Positions 58,441 through 64,000 of a DNA stretch of 64,000 nt are shown one piece after another. Where the stretch lies: contig CAMYJI010000009.1 of assembly GCA_947258545.1 (NCBI GenBank), forward strand, positions 1 to 64,000. Reading direction: 5' to 3'. How positions within the stretch are numbered: position 1 is the stretch's first letter; every line of letters starts with the position of its first letter. A program made the position numbers and the translations under genes. A model generated the notes under the pieces. It saw only the letters and a list, made by a program, of their open reading frames with translations, was not told the origin of the DNA and searched no databases. The DNA is from an uncultured Ectothiorhodospiraceae bacterium. GTDB lineage: Bacteria > Pseudomonadota > Gammaproteobacteria > UBA9214.

Positions 58441-61020
58441 ATGACCGAATTCGCGAAAGAAATCCTGCCTGTCAATCTCGAAGACGAGATGAAGCAGTCC
58501 TACCTCGATTACGCCATGAGCGTGATCGTCGGTCGCGCCCTGCCTGATGTGCGCGACGGCCTGAAACCGGTGCACCGCCGTGCGCTGTACGCGATGAGCG
58601 AACTGGGCAATGACTGGAACAAGCCCTACAAGAAATCGGCCCGCATCGTCGGTGACGTGATCGGTAAATACCATCCACACGGTGACACCGCGGTTTACGA
58701 CACCATCGTGCGTATGGCGCAGCCGTTCTCGTTGCGCTACATGCTGGTCGACGGCCAGGGCAACTTCGGTTCTGTTGATGGCGATTCGCCGGCCGCCATG
58801 CGTTATACCGAGGTGCGCATGGCGCGCATCGCGCATGAACTGATCGCCGACCTCGACAAGGAAACGGTCGATTTCATACCCAACTACGACGAGACCGAGC
58901 TGGAACCGGCGGTCTTCCCGACCCGCGTACCGAACCTGCTGGTCAATGGATCGGCGGGCATCGCCGTGGGCATGGCAACCAATATCCCGCCGCACAACCT
59001 CACCGAGGTCATCAACGCGTGCCTGGCGCTGATCGAGAACCCGGACATCGACGTGGCCGGGCTCATGGAGCATGTGCCGGGCCCGGACTTTCCCACGGCC
59101 GGGATCATCAACGGGGTGCGCGGCATCCACGAGGCCTACCGCACCGGGCGTGGCCGCATCTACATCCGCGCGCGCAGTCACATCGAGGAAAGGGAGGCCA
59201 AGGGTCGCCAGTCCATTATCATCACCGAGCTCCCCTACCAGGTCAACAAGGCACGCCTGCTCGAGAAGATTGCCGAACTCGTCAAGGACAAGAAGGTCGA
59301 CGGCATCTCGGGCCTGCGTGACGAGTCAGACAAAGACGGCATGCGCATGGTCATCGACCTGAAGCGCGGCGAGGTCGCCGAGGTCGTGCTGAACAACCTC
59401 TACCAGCACACCCAGCTGCAGAGCGTCTTCGGCATCAACATGGTGGCCCTGGTGGATGGGCGGCCACGGCTGCTGAATCTGAAGGAATGCCTGGAGGCGT
59501 TCATTCGCCACCGCCGCGACGTGGTGACGCGCCGCACGGTTTTCGAGCTGCGCAAGGCACGCCAGCGCGCGCATGTATTGGAAGGGCTGGCCATTGCCCT
59601 GGCAAACATCGATGAAGTAATTGCGTTGATCAAGGGTTCACCCAACCGCGCGGCCGCCAGGGAGGCCTTGATGGGGCGCACCTGGGAGCCCGGTGTGGTC
59701 ACCGGGATGCTGGAACGCGCCGGCGCCGGTGCCTCTCGCCCCGAGGGACTGGATGACAGCTTCGGCCTGCAGGCTGAGGGCTACCGGCTCTCCGATATCC
59801 AGACCCAGGCGATCCTGGATCTGCGCCTGCACCAGCTGACCGGCCTCGAACAGGACAAGATCGTCAACGAGTACAAGGAACTGCTCGACGAGATCGACAG
59901 GCTGCTCAGGATCCTCAGCGACCCGGAGCGTCTGATGGTGGTGATCCGGGAAGAACTGACGGAACTGCGCGACCAGTTCGGCGACGAGCGCCGCACCGAG
60001 ATCATGACCGACCACCTGGACCTCAAACTGGAGGACCTGATCACCGAGGAGGACGTGGTGGTCACCCTGTCGCATGCCGGTTATGCGAAGTCCCAGCCGT
60101 TGACGGATTACCGGGCGCAGCGACGCGGCGGGCGCGGCAAGAGCGCCACCGACGTCAAGCAAGAGGACTTCATCGACAAGCTGTTCATCGCCAGTACCCA
60201 CGACACCATCCTGTGCTTCTCCAGCCGCGGCAAGGTGTACTGGCTCAAGGTCTACGAGCTGCCACAGGCCGGACGCGCCGCGCGCGGCAAACCGATCGTG
60301 AACCTGCTGCCGCTGGAGGCCGGCGAACGCATCAACGCCGTCCTGCCGATCCGCGAGTTCACTGCCGACCACTACGTGTTCATGGTGACCTCACTGGGTA
60401 CGGTAAAGAAGACCTCGCTGTCCGATTTCTCCCGCCCGCGCGCCAGCGGCATTATCGCCATCGACCTCCGGGAGGTTGATTACCTGGTGGATGTCGCCAT
60501 TACCGATGGCTCACGTGACATCATGCTGTTCAGTGATGCCGGCAAGGTGATCCGCTTCAGCGAGGACGACGTCAGGCCGATGGGCCGGACTGCCTGCGGT
60601 GTCCGCGGCATCAAGCTCAAGTCGGGACAGCAGGTGATCTCCATGCTGATTGCCAGCGACAGCCCGGTGCTCACGGCAACCGCGAACGGTTATGGCAAGC
60701 GCACCCTGGCGGATGACTATCCCGTTTACGGGCGTGGCGGGCAGGGCGTGATCGGGATCCAGGTCAACGAGCGCAACGGCAATGTGATCGGCGCCGTCCA
60801 TGCCGATGACAACGATGAGGTGATGCTGATCAGCGACGGCGGCACCCTGGTGCGTACCCGGGTCAACGAGATCTCCATCATGGGACGCAATACCCAGGGC
60901 GTGCGCCTGATCGCCCTGTCGAAAGATGAAAAGCTGGTCGGCATGGAGCGCATCATCGAGGTCAGGGAGGAAGGCGAAGGGGATGTCGAGGCAGTGGATA
61001 CCGAACGAGGTCCTGAATGA
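58441..61020 (+). CDS. gyrA: DNA gyrase subunit A
   Basis: GyrA is the breakage-reunion subunit of gyrase. The 859-residue product has the N-terminal winged helix/tower domain with catalytic Tyr122 ([11 protein letters not shown]), and a C-terminal beta-pinwheel with the GyrA box QRRGGRG. Numbering matches E. coli. In the quinolone-resistance region it has Thr83 and Asp87 ([10 protein letters not shown]); E. coli has Ser83, whereas Pseudomonas has Thr at this site naturally. The C-terminus is acidic. The stop overlaps serC by 4 bp (ATGA). Confidence 0.98.
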   Translation: MTEFAKEILPVNLEDEMKQSYLDYAMSVIVGRALPDVRDGLKPVHRRALYAMSELGNDWNKPYKKSARIVGDVIGKYHPHGDTAVYDTIVRMAQPFSLRYMLVDGQGNFGSVDGDSPAAMRYTEVRMARIAHELIADLDKETVDFIPNYDETELEPAVFPTRVPNLLVNGSAGIAVGMATNIPPHNLTEVINACLALIENPDIDVAGLMEHVPGPDFPTAGIINGVRGIHEAYRTGRGRIYIRARSHIEEREAKGRQSIIITELPYQVNKARLLEKIAELVKDKKVDGISGLRDESDKDGMRMVIDLKRGEVAEVVLNNLYQHTQLQSVFGINMVALVDGRPRLLNLKECLEAFIRHRRDVVTRRTVFELRKARQRAHVLEGLAIALANIDEVIALIKGSPNRAAAREALMGRTWEPGVVTGMLERAGAGASRPEGLDDSFGLQAEGYRLSDIQTQAILDLRLHQLTGLEQDKIVNEYKELLDEIDRLLRILSDPERLMVVIREELTELRDQFGDERRTEIMTDHLDLKLEDLITEEDVVVTLSHAGYAKSQPLTDYRAQRRGGRGKSATDVKQEDFIDKLFIASTHDTILCFSSRGKVYWLKVYELPQAGRAARGKPIVNLLPLEAGERINAVLPIREFTADHYVFMVTSLGTVKKTSLSDFSRPRASGIIAIDLREVDYLVDVAITDGSRDIMLFSDAGKVIRFSEDDVRPMGRTACGVRGIKLKSGQQVISMLIASDSPVLTATANGYGKRTLADDYPVYGRGGQGVIGIQVNERNGNVIGAVHADDNDEVMLISDGGTLVRTRVNEISIMGRNTQGVRLIALSKDEKLVGMERIIEVREEGEGDVEAVDTERGPE

Positions 61021-62099
61021 CGCCGGTCTATAACTTCAGTGCCGGGCCCGCGACCCTGCCAGCGGCGGTGCTTAGCCGGGCCCGGGAGGAATTGCAGGAC
61101 TGGCACGGCTCGGGCATGTCGGTGATGGAGATGAGTCACCGCGGCAAGGAGTTTATGTCGATCGCGCAGCAGGCGGAGGCCGACCTGCGCGAACTGCTGG
61201 CGATACCTGCCGACTACCACGTCCTGTTCCTGCAGGGCGGCGCCACCAGCCAGTTTTCCATGGTGCCGATGAACCTGCTGCGCGGCCGTCACCAGGCCGA
61301 CTACATCAACACCGGGGCCTGGTCGAAGAAGGCGATCGCCGAGGCCCGGCGCTACTGCAGCGTGAACGTGGCGGCCTCGTCGGAGGACAGCAACTTCACC
61401 ACCATCCCGCCCGCCGACGGCTGGCAGCTGGATCCCGCTGCGGCCTATGTGCACTACACCCCGAACGAGACCATCGGTGGCCTGGAGTTCGACTGGATAC
61501 CGGAAACCGGCAAGCGGCCACTGGTCGCCGACATGTCGTCCACCATCCTGTCGCGGCCCCTGGATGTCAGTCGTTTCGGGCTGATCTATGCCGGGGCCCA
61601 GAAGAATATCGGTCCGGCCGGCCTGACCGTGGTAATCGTCAGAAAAGACCTGGTCGGTGATGTGCTGGAGTGTACCCCGTCGATGTTCAACTACCAGTCG
61701 CATGCCGAGAACGGCTCCATGCTCAACACCCCGCCCACCTTTGCCTGGTATCTCGCCGGGCTGGTGTTCCAGTGGGTCCAGGAGCAGGGCGGGCTGGCGG
61801 CCATGGCTGAAGTCAACCAGCGCAAGGCCGGCCGTCTGTTCGAGGCCATTGACCGCTCGGGCTTCTATAACAGCCCCGTCGACCCGCGCTACCGTTCCTG
61901 GATGAATGTGCCCTTCATCCTGGCCGATACCTCCCTGGATGCCGAGTTTCTGTCACAGGCCGGGGAAGCCGGCCTGCTGAACCTCAAGGGACACCGCTCG
62001 GTCGGAGGCATGCGTGCCAGCATCTACAATGCCATGCCGGAGGCGGGTGTCAGCGCACTGACCGACTTCATGGCCGAGTTCGAACGCAGCCACGGCTGA
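61017..62099 (+). CDS. serC: Phosphoserine aminotransferase
   Basis: SerC transaminates 3-phosphohydroxypyruvate to phosphoserine and also serves pyridoxal phosphate synthesis. The 360-residue enzyme shows [47 protein letters not shown] and the PLP lysine in [19 protein letters not shown]. Its length equals the family norm. The ATG overlaps the gyrA stop, so translation is coupled. The next gene supplies its substrate through phosphoglycerate dehydrogenase. Confidence 0.97.
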   Translation: MTPVYNFSAGPATLPAAVLSRAREELQDWHGSGMSVMEMSHRGKEFMSIAQQAEADLRELLAIPADYHVLFLQGGATSQFSMVPMNLLRGRHQADYINTGAWSKKAIAEARRYCSVNVAASSEDSNFTTIPPADGWQLDPAAAYVHYTPNETIGGLEFDWIPETGKRPLVADMSSTILSRPLDVSRFGLIYAGAQKNIGPAGLTVVIVRKDLVGDVLECTPSMFNYQSHAENGSMLNTPPTFAWYLAGLVFQWVQEQGGLAAMAEVNQRKAGRLFEAIDRSGFYNSPVDPRYRSWMNVPFILADTSLDAEFLSQAGEAGLLNLKGHRSVGGMRASIYNAMPEAGVSALTDFMAEFERSHG

Positions 62100-62163
62100 T
62101 TGATCACCCGGGCACCGGTCCGGTGATCCAGGTGTTATCTTGACAAGGGATAACGGCAATACA

Positions 62164-63327
62164 ATGTACAAGATCCTCACCCTGAACAATATTTCCCCCG
62201 TCGGCCTGGAGCACCTGTCGCGCGGGGACTATGAAGTGGCCTCCGAGATCCAGCACCCGGATGCCATCCTGCTGCGTTCCTATAACATGCATGACCTGGA
62301 GATTCCGCCCACCGTCAAGGCCATCGGCCGCGCCGGTGCCGGGGTCAACAATATCCCGGTGGACGCAATGAGCCGGCGCGGCGTGCCGGTCTTCAATGCG
62401 CCGGGTGCCAATGCCAACGCCGTTAAGGAGCTGGTTATCGCCGGCATGCTGATGGCGGCACGCAACCTGACCCGGGGATGGGATTTCGCTCGCATCCTGG
62501 AGGGCACGGATGACCAGATCCACAAGGCCGTCGAGTCCGGCAAGAAACAGTTCGTCGGGTTCGAACTGCCGGGCAAGACCCTGGGTGTTGTCGGGCTGGG
62601 TGCCATCGGAGTGCAGGTCGCCAACGGCGCGCTCGCCCTGGGCATGAACGTCATCGGTTTCGACCCGGGCATCACGGTGCAGCGCGCCTGGGAGATGTCC
62701 TCGGATGTGCGCCAGGCGGCCAGTGTAGAGGAACTGCTGGCGGCCGCCGACTTCGTGACCTTTCACGTACCCCTGGTGGATGCCACCAGCAACATGATCA
62801 ACGAGGAACGGCTCAGGCTCGCCAGGGACAATGTCGTCATCCTCAACTTCTCGCGCAACGGCGTGGTCAACGACGAGGCCGTGGTAGCCGCCATCGATGC
62901 AGGCAAGGTCTATGCCTACGTGTGCGACTTTCCCAGCAACCTCCTCAAGGACCATCCACGCGTCATCACCCTGCCGCATCTTGGTGCCTCCACGCAGCAG
63001 GCCGAGGAGAACTGTGCGGTCATGGTCGCCGAGCAGGTCAAGGACTTCCTCGAGAGCGGCAACGTCAGGAACTCGGTCAATTTCCCGGAGATGTTCATGC
63101 CACGCAATGGCAAGCATCGTCTGGCCGTGGTGAACGAGAATGTTCCCAACATGCTCGGCCAGATATCGACCTGTATCGCGGAGGCCGGCCTGAACATCCT
63201 CGACATGCTGAACAAGTCGCGGGGTGATCTTGCCTACACGCTGGTTGACGTCGATTCGGAGATCGCACCCGCATGTCTCCGGCAGATCGCGAACATTGAG
63301 GGGGTCCTGGCTGTGAGGGCGCTATGA
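62164..63327 (+). CDS. serA: D-3-phosphoglycerate dehydrogenase (short ACT-domain type)
   Basis: The product, 387 residues from ATG 62164, oxidises 3-phosphoglycerate, the first step of serine synthesis. It has the NAD-binding motif GKTLGVVGLGAIGVQVAN, catalytic Arg in NFSRNGVVND and His in LPHLGASTQQAEENCA, and a C-terminal ACT domain (about 315-387: RLAVVNENVPNMLGQISTCIAEAGLNI). The usual Glu-bearing VFExEP segment reads CDFPSNLL, typical of this short subgroup rather than of E. coli SerA. Upstream in-frame codons (62140) are less family-like. Confidence 0.92.
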   Translation: MYKILTLNNISPVGLEHLSRGDYEVASEIQHPDAILLRSYNMHDLEIPPTVKAIGRAGAGVNNIPVDAMSRRGVPVFNAPGANANAVKELVIAGMLMAARNLTRGWDFARILEGTDDQIHKAVESGKKQFVGFELPGKTLGVVGLGAIGVQVANGALALGMNVIGFDPGITVQRAWEMSSDVRQAASVEELLAAADFVTFHVPLVDATSNMINEERLRLARDNVVILNFSRNGVVNDEAVVAAIDAGKVYAYVCDFPSNLLKDHPRVITLPHLGASTQQAEENCAVMVAEQVKDFLESGNVRNSVNFPEMFMPRNGKHRLAVVNENVPNMLGQISTCIAEAGLNILDMLNKSRGDLAYTLVDVDSEIAPACLRQIANIEGVLAVRAL

Positions 63328-63385
63328 GCGGTCCCGTTTCGAGTGCTATGTCCTCATTACCCGGTTTGCGTTACCCTTCTGCAGC

Positions 63386-64000
63386 ATGAGTAGCGACAGC
63401 AAACTCGATGGCCTGCGCGATCGCATCGATGACCTGGACGAACAGATCCAGGACCTGATCAACGAGCGTGCCAGTTGCGCCAAGGCCATCGCCGAGGTGA
63501 AGTCCGCCACCCAGGACAGCAGCGATTTCTACCGCCCGGAACGGGAGGCCGCGGTACTGCGGCGCATCAGCGAGCGCAACGCCGGGCCGCTGCCGGCCGA
63601 GGAGGTGGTGCGCCTGTTCCGGGAGATCATGTCGGCCTGCCTGGCGCTGGAGAAACCGCTGAACATCGCCTTCCTGGGTCCGGAAGGGACCTTTACCCAG
63701 GCGGCTGCCCTCAAACATTTCGGCCACTCCGTGCAGACCCTGGCGCTGGACGGCATCGATGACGTGTTCAGGGAGGTGGAGGCCGGTTCCGCCGACTACG
63801 GCGTGGTCCCGGTCGAAAATTCCACCGAGGGCGTGGTCAGTCATACCCTGGACCTGTTTCAGCGTTCGCCCCTGAATATTTGCGGCGAGGTGGAGCAGCG
63901 TATCCATCATCACCTGCTGGCCACGGAACCTGACCTCGGGAAAATAACCCGGGTGCTGGCACACCAGCAGGCCCTGGCGCAGTGCCGTGGCTGGCTGGAT
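63386..64000 (+). CDS. pheA: Chorismate mutase/prephenate dehydratase PheA (5' part)
   Basis: The gene runs off the window after 205 codons. The N-terminal AroQ chorismate mutase domain (about 5-90: LDGLRDRIDDLDEQIQDLINERASCAKAIAEVK) is followed by the prephenate dehydratase domain from about 95 (NIAFLGPEGTFTQAAALKHFG, DYGVVPVENSTEGVVSHTLDLF). The bifunctional P-protein makes phenylpyruvate from chorismate; the regulatory ACT domain would lie downstream. ATG 63386 is the only start that keeps frame. The serA-like gene ends 58 bp upstream. Confidence 0.96.
   Translation, partial: MSSDSKLDGLRDRIDDLDEQIQDLINERASCAKAIAEVKSATQDSSDFYRPEREAAVLRRISERNAGPLPAEEVVRLFREIMSACLALEKPLNIAFLGPEGTFTQAAALKHFGHSVQTLALDGIDDVFREVEAGSADYGVVPVENSTEGVVSHTLDLFQRSPLNICGEVEQRIHHHLLATEPDLGKITRVLAHQQALAQCRGWLD

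Overview
This 64 kb window is chromosomal DNA from a gammaproteobacterium with high G+C (mostly about 60-65%, by eye). The protein families, the SMC/ScpA/ScpB condensin in place of MukBEF, and the gene orders suggest a free-living Chromatiales-like or Pseudomonas-related lineage. I cannot name the genus. Almost everything is core genome; there is no rRNA, tRNA, prophage, complete insertion sequence or CRISPR array.

Layout: (1) 1-8.2 kb, the translation/RNA operon rimP(end)-nusA-infB-rbfA-truB-rpsO-pnp, closed by a strong terminator. (2) 8.3-18.8 kb, a hemerythrin-like protein, then leftward YheT-like hydrolase/acs, gluQ/dksA (DksA carries a histone-H1-like lysine-rich tail), a rightward HAD phosphatase and aminotransferase, and leftward queF-FGGY kinase-cysZ. 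(3) 18.8-29.5 kb, smc-zipA-ligA, then a c-di-GMP GGDEF-EAL protein, a small lipoprotein and a MinD/FlhG-like ATPase. (4) 29.6-36.5 kb, leftward yciB-yciI-bolA-parvulin and a hypothetical gene; rightward PHP exonuclease, YciO, M50 protease and trpS. (5) 36.6-41.6 kb, scpA-scpB-rluB, an endonuclease III-like glycosylase and a double-thioredoxin lipoprotein. (6) 42-50.7 kb, a VWA-like lipoprotein, two DEAD-box helicases, a YaiI protein and an AT-rich patch with HEAT-like, RDD and ExeA-like genes. (7) 50.9-64 kb, a dihydrolipoamide dehydrogenase-like enzyme, then yciK-mupP/gph-ubiG-mtaD leftward, and mtnA-gyrA-serC-serA-pheA rightward. The last block has the gene order I recall from the Pseudomonas aeruginosa PA3166-PA3173 region.

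The most unusual features are these. LigA carries an in-frame, AT-rich insertion of about 83 residues directly before its catalytic KxDG lysine. A roughly 400-bp element with perfect 18-bp terminal inverted repeats sits exactly on the stop codon of scpB. An mscS remnant and mtnA, within 2 kb of each other, have both lost internal segments, so methylthioadenosine salvage may be broken. A family of short CACCGCAGAGACGCGGAG-type repeats forms a nested inverted array at 33.46-33.84 kb. The MinD-like ATPase next to the c-di-GMP enzyme lacks the signature lysine of its deviant Walker A motif. No complete new defence or mobile system is visible; the interest lies in these local anomalies.
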